Source: JASLDZ01 sp964242625 (GTDB taxonomy: Bacteria; Pseudomonadota; Alphaproteobacteria; Caulobacterales; Caulobacteraceae). Taken from it: a stretch of DNA of 38,728 bases. Made by a program: the position numbers and the translations under genes. Positions 11,534 to 19,035 of the stretch are shown here, piece after piece. The number at the start of each line of letters is the position of its first letter. The stretch's first letter is position 1. The stretch is from positions 1-38,728 of the forward strand of contig CAXTAO010000027.1 of NCBI GenBank assembly GCA_964242625.1, in the 5' to 3' direction. Under the pieces are notes generated by a model. The model saw only the letters and a list, made by a program, of their open reading frames with translations, did no database searches and was not told the origin of the DNA.

Positions 11534-12541
11534 ATGCAATCGCCCCCGCCCGAGGCCGCTCCGCCCGTCTTGACCGAGGGCGCCGCCGGACATGCGGCGG
11601 CCGGACCCGTGCGGGTGGGCGCGCGCGGCTCGCTCCTGTCGCGCACCCAATCGGCCTGGGTGCGGCGGCGACTGGCGGAGGCGCTGGGCGGCGCGGAGGC
11701 CGACGCCGACGCGCTAGCCCCGCTCGTGGTCATCACCACCACCGGCGACCGGGTGCAGGACCGCCGGCTGCTGGAAGTGGGCGGCAAGGCCATGTTCACC
11801 AAGGAGATCGAACAGGCGCTGATCGACGGGCGGATCGACGCGGCGGTGCACTCGGGCAAGGACCTGCCCGCTGAGGGCCCCGACGGCCTCGTCATCGCCG
11901 CCTATCCCGAGCGGGAGGACGCGCGCGACGCCCTCCTCACCCGCGACGGGCGCGCGCTGGACGCCCTGCCGCGCGGGGCGCGGGTGGGAACCGCCAGCCT
12001 CCGGCGCCAGGCCCAGCTCCTGCGCCAGCGGCCCGATCTCGAGATCGTCATGCTGCGCGGCAACGTCGACAGCCGGCTCGCGCGGCTGGAGGCGGGCGAA
12101 ATGGACGCGATCGTGCTGGCGCTCGCGGGGCTGCGTCGGCTGGGGCTGGACGATCGCCCCCACCAGCCGCTCGACCCCTGGGCCGCGCCCCCCGCCCCCG
12201 CCCAGGGCGCGCTCGCCCTGCAGACCCGCACCGCCGACGCGGACCTCGCCTGGGCCCGCACGCTGGACCACGCCGAGACGCGCGTCGCGGTCGCCGCCGA
12301 GCGTGGGGCGCTGCAGGCGCTGGAGGGTTCGTGCCGCACCGCCATGGGGGCCTACGCCCGGCTGGAGGACGGGCGCGTGCGGCTGGTGGTGGAGGCGCTC
12401 GTCCCCGACGGCTCCGCCCGCTTCCGCCGCGAGGGCGAAGCCGCGGCCACGGAGGCGGACGCGCGCGCCCTGGGGCTCGAACTCGGGACCGCCGTGCGCG
12501 CCGACGGCGGCGACCGGCTCGAATGGATGGGGGCGGGCTGA
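11534..12541 (+). CDS. hemC: Hydroxymethylbilane synthase (porphobilinogen deaminase)
   Basis: 335 residues from the ATG at 11534. It polymerises four porphobilinogens to hydroxymethylbilane in haem synthesis. Visible landmarks are VRVGARGSLLSRTQS, the IHSGKD-like AAVHSGKDLP, GTASLRRQAQL and MLRGNVDSRLARL. The dipyrromethane cofactor is carried on the Cys in LEGSCRTAMGAYA. An N-terminal extension of about 25 Pro/Ala-rich residues precedes the core; a downstream start cannot be excluded. The gene overlaps hemD by 19 bp and diverges from tsaD across ~100 bp. Confidence 0.96.
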   Translation: MQSPPPEAAPPVLTEGAAGHAAAGPVRVGARGSLLSRTQSAWVRRRLAEALGGAEADADALAPLVVITTTGDRVQDRRLLEVGGKAMFTKEIEQALIDGRIDAAVHSGKDLPAEGPDGLVIAAYPEREDARDALLTRDGRALDALPRGARVGTASLRRQAQLLRQRPDLEIVMLRGNVDSRLARLEAGEMDAIVLALAGLRRLGLDDRPHQPLDPWAAPPAPAQGALALQTRTADADLAWARTLDHAETRVAVAAERGALQALEGSCRTAMGAYARLEDGRVRLVVEALVPDGSARFRREGEAAATEADARALGLELGTAVRADGGDRLEWMGAG

Positions 12542-13224
12542 GCCCGGCGGCCCCGCCCCGCGGCCCCGTCTGGGTCACGCGCGCCCGGCCCGCGGCGGAG
12601 GAGACCGCCGCGCGCCTGCGGGCGCTGGGCTGGACGCCGCTGGTTGAGCCGCTCCTCCTGCTGCGACCGCTGCCCGTGGAGCCTCCGGCGATGGACGGCG
12701 TGGGCGCGCTCGCCTTCACCAGCGCCGCGGGGGTGCGCGCCTTCACCGCCCTTCACCCGGGCCGCGACCTGCCGGTGTTCGTGGTTGGGGCGGCCACAGC
12801 CCGCGCCGCCCGCGCCGCGGGCTGGAGCGCCGTGCTGAGCGCCGACGGCGACGTGGCGGCGCTCGGTCGGCTCCTGGAGCGCAAGGCCCCGCCCGGCCGG
12901 GTGCTCGCCCCCGGCGCGCGCGAGCCCGCCGGCCTCCTTCCCCGCGCCGAGCGCCTCGCCGTCTACGCCGCCGAGCGTGAGCCGGGACCCTGGCCGCAGG
13001 CGCTGGAGGCCGCCGCCCGCGCGCGCCTGCCGGTCCTCCTGCAGTCGCCCGCCGCCGCGCGCGCCCTGCGCGACGCCGCGCCCGGCGGGGTCCCGACCGG
13101 CGACCGGTGGCTCGTCCTGGCGCTCTCGCTCGCCTGCGCCGAGCCCCTGGCCGGCCTCGCGGGGGAGGTGCGGATCGCCGAGCGCCCGACGGAGGCCGCC
13201 CTCCTCGCCCGGTTGGACGGTTGA
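12523..13224 (+). CDS. hemD: Uroporphyrinogen-III synthase
   Basis: 233 residues from the ATG at 12523, inside the end of hemC. It closes hydroxymethylbilane to uroporphyrinogen III with inversion of ring D. HemD is poorly conserved. The evidence is the bilobal pattern: an N-terminal VWVTRARPAAEETAARL strand-helix, the FTSAAGVRAF segment, a central VVGAATARAA and the C-terminal ALSLACAEPL segment, together with position directly after hemC. The mitofilin/hemY-type genes that often follow in alphaproteobacteria are absent; a tRNA gene comes next. Confidence 0.87.
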   Translation: MDGGGLSPAAPPRGPVWVTRARPAAEETAARLRALGWTPLVEPLLLLRPLPVEPPAMDGVGALAFTSAAGVRAFTALHPGRDLPVFVVGAATARAARAAGWSAVLSADGDVAALGRLLERKAPPGRVLAPGAREPAGLLPRAERLAVYAAEREPGPWPQALEAAARARLPVLLQSPAAARALRDAAPGGVPTGDRWLVLALSLACAEPLAGLAGEVRIAERPTEAALLARLDG

Positions 13225-13291
13225 CCCGCGACGCCGCGCCCGCCTTGGCGCCGCGCCCCGCCGCCGCTATGGGAGACCCGCCCCCGAGCGG

Positions 13292-13367
13292 GCCGCCTTA
13301 GCTCAGCCGGTAGAGCGGCGCATTCGTAATGCGTAGGTCAGGTGTTCGAGTCACCTAGGCGGCACCA
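13292..13367 (+). tRNA. tRNA-Thr (anticodon CGU)
   Basis: A full cloverleaf is visible. The 7-bp acceptor stem is GCCGCCU with AGGCGGC. The D arm is GCUC...GAGC. The anticodon stem GCGCA/UGCGU holds the loop UUCGUAA, anticodon CGU for ACG codons. The variable loop is AGGUC-like, and the T arm AGGUG/CACCU holds UUCGAGU. Discriminator A and an encoded CCA end the gene. A pyrimidine-rich run follows at 13368-13389 but no clear terminator hairpin. Confidence 0.97.
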
Positions 13368-13469
13368 CTCCTTCCCCCTTCTCCCGTTCGATCGTCGGGC
13401 GGCACCGACGGACGTGGCGGCCGCGACACAGCCGAGGACGGCCCGTCGCGCCGGGACTTGCGGACGCGG

Positions 13470-13484
13470 TGTTATGTTGTAACA
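13470..13484. promoter_or_regulatory. Zur-box-like palindrome
   Basis: The 15-mer TGTTATGTTGTAACA has perfect 5-bp outer arms TGTTA/TAACA and matches 12 of 14 defined positions of the gammaproteobacterial Zur core TGTTATA-N-TATAACA. It lies 25 bp before the preferred ATG of the TonB-dependent receptor. The third gene of that operon encodes a Zur-type protein, so repression by zinc-loaded Zur and autoregulation are the natural reading. Operator function is inferred. Confidence 0.65.
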
Positions 13485-13508
13485 GCCCTCGCCTCGGCGG
13501 AGCGGCTC

Positions 13509-15710
13509 ATGACCAACGGCAAGACGGGGTTCCTGGCGGTGACGGCGGCGACAGCGGCGCTAGCGGGCGCCGCCAGCGCGCAGGCTCCGAGCGCGGCGGG
13601 ACCGACGCCGGCCTCGCAGGCCACGACCGCCCCCGCCAGCGCGCCGACGCCGGCGCCGGCCGGTCGCAACGCCGGGGTGGTGGTGACCGCGCGGCGGCTC
13701 GATGAGGCGCGCCAGACGATCAACCCCGGGCTCGGCGCCACCACCTATTCGGTGACCCACGACACCATCGAGGCGCTGCCGGGCGGCGAGGACCAGCCGC
13801 TCAACCAGGTGATCCTGCAGCTGCCGGGCGTGGTGCAGGACGGGTTCGGCCAGCTGCATGTGCGCGACGACCACAACAACCTGCAGTACCGGCTGAACGG
13901 GGTGATCCTGCCCGAGGGCATCAGCGTGTTCGGCCAGACGCTGTCGCCGCGGCTGGTCGAGAAGGTCGACCTGATCACCGGGGCGCTCCCCGCCCAGTAC
14001 GGCCTGCGCACGGCGGGCATCCTCGATCTCACCACCAAGAGCGGGGTGTTCGAGAACGGCGGCTCCGTGTCGATCTACGGCGGCAGCCACGGCCTCTACG
14101 AGCCGTCGTTCGAGTACGGCGGGCGGGTGGCCGACAGCAACGTCTTCGTCTCGGGCTCCTTCACCCGCAACCAGCTTGGCATCGAGAACGTCAACGGGGC
14201 CTACGGCGCCGCCCATGACCGCACCGACCAGGGCCAGGTGTTCGTCTACGCCGACCACATCCTGTCGGAGAGCGACCGGGTGGCTTTCACCGGCGGCTAC
14301 TCCAACGCGCGCTTCCAGATCCCCGACCCCGTGGGGCTGCAGCCGGACGGGAGCTTCGCGCTCGCGGGCTCCGACGGGAGCTATCCCAGCGAGCAGCTGA
14401 ACGAGCGCCAGCGCGAGGTGACGGGCTTCGCCCAGGGCAGTTGGCTGCACCACGCCGGCCGCTGGACGCTGCAGACCTCGCTATTCGGCCGCTATTCGAC
14501 GCTGAGCTACACCCCCGACGTCACGGGCGAGCTCCTCTACAACGGCCTGGCGCAGACCGCCTTCAAGGCCGACACCGCGGTCGGCCTGCAGTCGGAAGGC
14601 GTGTACCGGCTGTCCAGCGCCCACACTCTGCGCGGCGGAGTGATCATTCAGGGCGAGCGCGCCGAGTCCAAGACGTCGAGCCTCGTGTTCCCGACCGACG
14701 ACGCCGGGGCGCAGACCTCTGACACCCCACTGTCGCTCGCCGAAAACGGCGGCAAGAGCCAGTACACCTACAGCGTGTACCTGCAGGACGAGTGGAAGAT
14801 CACCCCCACGCTGGTGCTCAACTACGGCCTGCGGGGCGACGCATTCAACGCCTATCGCAACGAGCGCCAGCTCAGCCCCCGCATCAACGCGGTGTGGACG
14901 CCGTTGGACGGCACGACCGCCCATATCGGCTACGCCCGCTATTTCACGCCGCCGCCGTTCGAGCTGGTGGGCTCGCAGACCGTGGGGCTGTTTCAGAACA
15001 CCACCGCCGCCTCGCCGCTGACGCAGGACACGACGCCCTTCGCCGAGCGGCAAGACTACTACGACGTGGGCGTGCAGCAGCGCGTGTCGCAGGTGACGGG
15101 CCTGACGCTCGGCGTCGACGCCTATTACCGCAACTCGCACAACCTGATCGACGAGGGGCAGTTCGGCGCGCCGATCATCCTCACGCCCTTCAACTACCGC
15201 TACGGCTACATCCACGGCGTCGAGTTCAGCGGCAACTATGCCCACGGGCCGTGGCTCGCTTACGCCAACTTCGCTTGGGCCAAGGCTCAGGGGAAGGACA
15301 TCGTCTCGTCGCAGTTCTCCTTCGATCCCGGCGACCTCGCCTATATCCAGGACCACTACATCTATCTGGATCACGATCAGACCTACACGGCCTCGGCGGG
15401 GGCCTCCTACCGCTTCCGCGAGGGCGCGCTGCGCGGGCTGCAGCTCGGGGCCGACGCGCTCTACGGCTCGGGGCTGCGCGCCGACGGCGAGGTGCCGAAC
15501 GGGGCGTCGCTGGCGGACTACCTGCAGGTGAACCTGACGGGCTCCTACGGCTTCACTCTGCCCGGCGCCGGCAAGGTTTCGGCGCGGCTGGACGTGATCA
15601 ACGTGGGCGACACCCGCTACGAGATCCGCGACGGCTCGGGGATCGGCGTGGGCGCGCCGGAGTACGGCCCGCGCCGAGGCTTCTTCGGCGGCCTGACCAA
15701 GAGCTTCTGA
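13509..15710 (+). CDS. TonB-dependent receptor, probable zinc-starvation importer
   Basis: 733 residues from the ATG at 13509, with GGAG 6 bp upstream; the frame is open from 13458 but that would include the operator. A signal peptide ends near ASAQA. The plug domain begins VVVTARRLDEARQTI and contains the LPGVVQDGFGQLHVRDD and KVDLITGALPAQYGLRTAG segments, followed by a long 22-strand-type barrel ending in a terminal aromatic (LTKSF). It should sit in the outer membrane and use TonB energy. The substrate is inferred from the Zur-like operator and the downstream dmeF and zur genes: zinc or a zinc-binding metallophore. Sequence alone does not fix the ligand. Confidence 0.9.
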   Translation: MTNGKTGFLAVTAATAALAGAASAQAPSAAGPTPASQATTAPASAPTPAPAGRNAGVVVTARRLDEARQTINPGLGATTYSVTHDTIEALPGGEDQPLNQVILQLPGVVQDGFGQLHVRDDHNNLQYRLNGVILPEGISVFGQTLSPRLVEKVDLITGALPAQYGLRTAGILDLTTKSGVFENGGSVSIYGGSHGLYEPSFEYGGRVADSNVFVSGSFTRNQLGIENVNGAYGAAHDRTDQGQVFVYADHILSESDRVAFTGGYSNARFQIPDPVGLQPDGSFALAGSDGSYPSEQLNERQREVTGFAQGSWLHHAGRWTLQTSLFGRYSTLSYTPDVTGELLYNGLAQTAFKADTAVGLQSEGVYRLSSAHTLRGGVIIQGERAESKTSSLVFPTDDAGAQTSDTPLSLAENGGKSQYTYSVYLQDEWKITPTLVLNYGLRGDAFNAYRNERQLSPRINAVWTPLDGTTAHIGYARYFTPPPFELVGSQTVGLFQNTTAASPLTQDTTPFAERQDYYDVGVQQRVSQVTGLTLGVDAYYRNSHNLIDEGQFGAPIILTPFNYRYGYIHGVEFSGNYAHGPWLAYANFAWAKAQGKDIVSSQFSFDPGDLAYIQDHYIYLDHDQTYTASAGASYRFREGALRGLQLGADALYGSGLRADGEVPNGASLADYLQVNLTGSYGFTLPGAGKVSARLDVINVGDTRYEIRDGSGIGVGAPEYGPRRGFFGGLTKSF

Positions 15711-16690
15711 TGGCGGACGGGGGCGCAGGCGCGACCGGGCCTGAACCCGCCTGCGCCGTCGCGCCAGGGCCGCACCTCCACGACTTCCTGGGGGCCGACC
15801 ACGGCCGCCACGAGCGGCGCACGCGTTGGGTGGTGGCGGTCTCGCTCGTCGCCATGGCGGCCGAGTTGTGGGGCGGGCGCGCGTTCGGCTCGGTGGCGCT
15901 CACGGCCGACGGCCTGCACATGTCGACTCACGCGGCGGCGCTGATCGCGGCGGCGGCGGCCTACGCCTACGCCCGGCGGCGCGGCAGCGATCCGCGCTTC
16001 AGCTTCGGCGCGGGCAAGGTGGGCGACCTCGCGGCCTTCGGCAGCGGGGTGGGGCTCCTCGCCATGGCCGGGCTGATCGCGGTGGAGAGCGTGGCGCGCC
16101 TCTTCCGCCCGGAGCCCATCGCCTTCGCCCAGGGCGCGGCGGTGGCGGCGCTCGGCCTCGGGGTGAGCCTCGTCAGCGCCGTCCTCCTCCACCACGGGCC
16201 GGCGGCGGAGGGGCACGACCACGGGCGCGACCACAACGTATGGGCCGCCTACCTCCACATGGTGGCCGACGTCGCCACCTCGGCCCTGACCATACTGGCG
16301 CTGGAAATCGGTGCGCGCACGGGCTGGACCTGGCTCGATCCGCTGGTCGGGCTGGTGGGCGCGGCGCTGGTGGCGAGCTTCGCGGTGCAGTTGATGCGGC
16401 GCGCGGGCGGCGTGCTGCTCGACCAGCAGGCCGACCCGGCGCTCGCGGCCGAGGTGCGGCGCCGGCTGGAGGACGGGGGCGGGCGCGTCACCGACCTCCA
16501 CCTGTGGAGGCTGGGGCCCGGCCACCTCGCGCTGATCGCCCAGGTGTCGGCGACGGCGCCGCTGGCCGTCGCCGACTACCGCGCGCGGCTGGCCGGCCTA
16601 CCCGGCCTGTCGCACGTGACGCTGGAGGTGGAGCGCGTCGCGCCGTCCGGCTTGCCGACCCCGGCGCGATCCGCGAGGCTCGCGCCGTGA
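15710..16690 (+). CDS. dmeF: Cation diffusion facilitator, DmeF type (Co/Ni efflux)
   Basis: 326 residues; the ATG overlaps the receptor stop (TGATG). The N-terminal HLHDFLGADHGRHERRTRW signature and the WGGRAFGS-ALTADGLHMSTHA transmembrane segment fit the DmeF subgroup of CDF exporters, which extrude Co(II)/Ni(II) by proton antiport. About six transmembrane helices are visible. The metal-site residues appear as ADGLHM in TM2 and YLHMVADVATS in TM5. A His-rich loop (HHGPAAEGHDHGRDHN) lies between. The C-terminal cytosolic domain has a ferredoxin-like pattern. Co/Ni specificity is a family assignment; zinc export is the main alternative. It overlaps zur by 4 bp. Confidence 0.87.
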   Translation: MADGGAGATGPEPACAVAPGPHLHDFLGADHGRHERRTRWVVAVSLVAMAAELWGGRAFGSVALTADGLHMSTHAAALIAAAAAYAYARRRGSDPRFSFGAGKVGDLAAFGSGVGLLAMAGLIAVESVARLFRPEPIAFAQGAAVAALGLGVSLVSAVLLHHGPAAEGHDHGRDHNVWAAYLHMVADVATSALTILALEIGARTGWTWLDPLVGLVGAALVASFAVQLMRRAGGVLLDQQADPALAAEVRRRLEDGGGRVTDLHLWRLGPGHLALIAQVSATAPLAVADYRARLAGLPGLSHVTLEVERVAPSGLPTPARSARLAP

Positions 16691-17184
16691 CCGCCGCCGC
16701 CTGCCAGCACGACGGAGGGCGTCCCGCGCCGGAGAGCGCGGTGGCGGGCGCCCTGCACCGGGCGGAGGCGCGGATCGCAGCGCTCGGTCAGCGGTGGACC
16801 GCCCCGCGTCGGCGCGTCTACGAGCTTTTGGTGCGCCACGGCCGGCCGGTGAAGGCCTACGACCTCATGGCGCTGTTCGGGGCGGCCCGCGCCGCCAAAC
16901 CGCCGACCGTCTACCGCGCGCTCGAGTTCCTGGAGAGCTGCGGTCTGGCGCACCGCATCCCCAGCCTCAACGCCTACCTCGCCTGCGGCCACGCCGGGCA
17001 TGACGAGGCGGCGGGCCCGGGCGCCGGGCACGCCGCCGCCTTTTTGATCTGCGACTGCTGCGGCGGCGCGGACGAGTTCGCGCCCGACGTGCTGGCCGCC
17101 GCCTCGCTCGCCGCCGCCGGTCGTGGCTTCCGCCCCCGCGAGGTCTCGCTGGAGGTGCGGGGCCGCTGCGGCCGATGCGCCTGA
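16687..17184 (+). CDS. zur: Fur-family regulator, Zur type
   Basis: 165 residues from the GTG at 16687, overlapping the dmeF stop (GTGA). The winged-helix N-terminus has RWTAPRRRVYELLV and the recognition region PTVYRALEFLESCGLAHRI followed by SLNAYLAC, typical of Zur rather than Fur or PerR. The C-terminus holds AAFLICDCCGGADEF and ends RCGRCA, giving two CxxC pairs for the structural zinc. His/Glu ligands for a regulatory zinc are present around CGHAGHDE. Being third in an operon behind a Zur-like box suggests negative autoregulation. Another Fur-family metal sensor is possible but less likely. Confidence 0.88.
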   Translation: MTAAACQHDGGRPAPESAVAGALHRAEARIAALGQRWTAPRRRVYELLVRHGRPVKAYDLMALFGAARAAKPPTVYRALEFLESCGLAHRIPSLNAYLACGHAGHDEAAGPGAGHAAAFLICDCCGGADEFAPDVLAAASLAAAGRGFRPREVSLEVRGRCGRCA

Positions 17185-17422
17185 GCCGGAACGCGCCCGT
17201 CAGCGGACGGGCAGGTTCCCCCCTGTCCGGGTCGGTCTCGCCCGAAAGCGTTGGGTCCTTGCGGCCGAGCGCGCGTCCGCCCGGGTCGGCCCCGCCGTCC
17301 TCGTGGTGGTGGCTCTCGCGGCTCGCCTCCGCCGACTGGGCGCTCGCACGGCTGAGGTCGCCGTCGGTGTCGGCGGCGTGCCTCACCGTGGCTTGGGGCG
17401 AGGGATCGTTCCGATCAGGCAT
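16967..17422 (-). CDS. Possible small hydrophilic protein; 3' end unresolved
   Basis: From an ATG at 17422 the minus strand reads an open frame whose first ~80 codons (17422 to about 17185) look coding by composition. Third positions are nearly all G/C, first positions about three-quarters G/C and second positions clearly lower, counted by eye. That is the order expected for a minus-strand gene and not for the overlapping plus-strand frame. The peptide begins MPDRNDPSPQATVRHAAD and is rich in Asp, Glu, Ser, Gly and Arg. No stop occurs until 16967, so the frame runs antisense into zur, where the coding pattern is lost. The true end is therefore unclear. No family is recognised; a frameshift or degraded gene is possible. 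Confidence 0.35.
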   Translation of the reverse strand: MPDRNDPSPQATVRHAADTDGDLSRASAQSAEASRESHHHEDGGADPGGRALGRKDPTLSGETDPDRGEPARPLTGAFRLRRIGRSGPAPPARPRGGGSHDRRRRARRRPARRARTRPRRRSSRRSKRRRRARRPGPPPRHARRGRRRGRR

Positions 17423-17484
17423 GATGCGGCTCTTCGGGTGTGACCTGCGCACAGCGCCGGGCGCATGAGGGTGTCCCGTCGGCT

Positions 17485-17514
17485 TTGACAGTCGAAGGCC
17501 ACACGCCCCAAGCT
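17485..17514 (+). promoter_or_regulatory. Candidate promoter for the dienelactone hydrolase gene
   Basis: A perfect TTGACA at 17485-17490 is followed 18 bp later by a poor -10 match, CAAGCT (17509-17514). It lies ~40 bp upstream of the start at 17552, in the 130-bp gap after the possible minus-strand ORF. Only the -35 is convincing. Confidence 0.3.
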
Positions 17515-17551
17515 GGCGCCAGCCGTCCGCCTCCGCTGGAGCCACCTCGCC

Positions 17552-18481
17552 ATGCCCGTCCTCACCCGGCCCGAGGGCACGCCCGCCGTCGACCTCCACC
17601 TGTCGCGCCGCGGTTGGCTGGGCGGCGCGGCCTTTGCGGCAGGCTACGCCGCCTTTGCGCTGGACGCGGCCGCAGCGCCGATCACCACCGACGGCGAGGG
17701 GCTGGTCGCCGAGACCGTGTCCATCACCGAGGGCGCGGGGGCCGTCCCCGCCTACGTCGCGCGCCCCGCCGCGCGCGGCCGCTACGGCGCGGTGGTCGTC
17801 GTCAATGAGGTGTTCGGCGTCCACGAGTACATCCGCGACGTGTGCCGCCGCTTCGCCAAGCTGGGGTATGTGGCGATCGCGCCCCAGTTCTTCGTGCGCG
17901 CCGATCCCGACAACCGGCTGGCGACCACCGAAGACTTCGGCGAGATCCAGAAGATCGTGGGCCAGGCCCACAACGAGCAGGTGATGGGCGACGTCGCCGC
18001 CGCGCTCGACTGGCTCAAGGCCCAGCCCTTCACCGACCGCCGCCGGCTGGCGATCACGGGCTTCTGCTGGGGGGGTGCTGTGGTGTGGGAGGCGGCCACG
18101 CGCTTCCCCGAACTGCGCGCGGGCGTGGCCTGGTACGGCCGGCTCTCGCCCCCCGCGCCCGGCCAGTTCATGAGCGACGACGCCGAGCGCCGCTGGCCGC
18201 TGCAGCAGGTAGGCGAGATGCGCGTGCCCGTGCTCGGCCTCTACGGCGGGCAGGACAAGGGCATACCCACCGCCGACGTCGACCGCATGCGCGAGGCGCT
18301 GCGCGCCGCGGGCAAGACGGGCTACGAGCTCGTCACCTACCCCGAAGCCCAGCACGGCTTCCACGCCGACTACCGCTCGAGCTACGACCCCGCCGCCGCC
18401 AAGGACGGCTGGGCGCGCCTGCAGCGCTTCCTCCTCGACCATGGCGTGACGCCCGGCCCGAAGCGCGGGATGTTCGGCTAG
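17552..18481 (+). CDS. Dienelactone hydrolase family protein with Tat-like leader
   Basis: 309 residues, an alpha/beta hydrolase of the DLH family. The catalytic triad is visible as C172 in GFCWGG, D235 in GGQDKGIP and H268 in AQHGFHAD; Cys as nucleophile is the hallmark of this family. The N-terminus has SRRGWLGGAAFAAGYAAFA, a twin-arginine-like motif before a hydrophobic stretch and AAAA, so export by Tat is plausible. This fits carboxymethylenebutenolidase-like proteins annotated as secreted. The physiological ester or lactone substrate is unknown. TGGAG lies 10 bp before the ATG. Confidence 0.9.
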   Translation: MPVLTRPEGTPAVDLHLSRRGWLGGAAFAAGYAAFALDAAAAPITTDGEGLVAETVSITEGAGAVPAYVARPAARGRYGAVVVVNEVFGVHEYIRDVCRRFAKLGYVAIAPQFFVRADPDNRLATTEDFGEIQKIVGQAHNEQVMGDVAAALDWLKAQPFTDRRRLAITGFCWGGAVVWEAATRFPELRAGVAWYGRLSPPAPGQFMSDDAERRWPLQQVGEMRVPVLGLYGGQDKGIPTADVDRMREALRAAGKTGYELVTYPEAQHGFHADYRSSYDPAAAKDGWARLQRFLLDHGVTPGPKRGMFG

Positions 18482-18496
18482 CCCCGCCAACGCCGC

Positions 18497-18525
18497 TTGA
18501 CGGGCGGAACGCAAGCGGAACATGG
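18497..18525 (+). promoter_or_regulatory. mmcB promoter with SOS (LexA) box
   Basis: GAAC at 18507-18510 and GAAC at 18518-18521 are separated by exactly 7 bp, the alphaproteobacterial LexA operator (GTTC-N7-GTTC on the other strand). The box sits just after a TTGACG -35 (18497-18502) and overlaps a weak -10 (GAACAT, 18518-18523), a position where LexA would block polymerase. The GTG of mmcB at 18532 is only ~9 bp past that -10, which suggests a leaderless mRNA. Confidence 0.75.
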
Positions 18526-18531
18526 TCGGGG

Positions 18532-19023
18532 GTGGACGACGCGTATCCGCTTCCGCCCGACACCGACGCTCAGGGCGTCGAGGCGCCCGCCGCGCTCTCG
18601 ATCGAGCTCTCGGCGCGGCCGCAGATCACCGGGCGGGTGACGCGGGGGGCGGCGCGGCTCCTCACCGGGCTGGGCCTCGCGCCGCTGGCGGAGGCGCCGT
18701 TGCCCAACGGCCGGCGCGCCGACCTCATGGCGCTAAGCCCGCGCGGCGAGCTCGTGATCGTGGAGGTGAAGAGCGGGATCGAGGACTACCGCGCGGACGG
18801 CAAGTGGCCGCAGTACGGCCCCTACTGCGACCGCTTCTTCTTCGCCGTCGACCCCGAGTTCCCGCGCGACCTCCTGCCCGCCGAGCCCGGGCTGATCGTG
18901 GCGGACGGCTTCGGCGGCATGGTGGTGCGGGAGGCGCCGGAGCACCCGCTCGCCCCCGCGCGACGCCGCGCGCTGACCCTGCAGTTCGCGCGGTTGGCGG
19001 CGTGGCGCGCGCTGGCGGGCTAG
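18532..19023 (+). CDS. mmcB: MmcB family DNA repair protein
   Basis: 163 residues from the GTG at 18532. MmcB was described in Caulobacter as an SOS-regulated protein needed for mitomycin C resistance. It has a restriction-endonuclease-like (PD-(D/E)XK-type) core, visible here as RADLMALSPRGELVIVEVKSG, giving D, E and K at the expected strand positions, followed by EDYRADGKWPQY. Further family segments are CDRFFFAVDPEFP and GLIVADGFGGMVVR. The upstream SOS box agrees with damage-inducible expression. Nuclease activity is an inference from the fold. Confidence 0.9.
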   Translation: MDDAYPLPPDTDAQGVEAPAALSIELSARPQITGRVTRGAARLLTGLGLAPLAEAPLPNGRRADLMALSPRGELVIVEVKSGIEDYRADGKWPQYGPYCDRFFFAVDPEFPRDLLPAEPGLIVADGFGGMVVREAPEHPLAPARRRALTLQFARLAAWRALAG

Positions 19024-19035
19024 GCCGCGCGAGCC

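Noticed and set aside
13368..13400. tRNA-Thr 3' end as an integration site for a mobile element
   Set aside because: No integrase, direct repeat of the tRNA end or foreign-looking genes follow; the downstream operon has normal composition.
17175..17468. 97-residue plus-strand ORF after zur
   Set aside because: Its second codon position is more GC-rich than its first, which is opposite to true coding here; the minus-strand frame explains the composition better.
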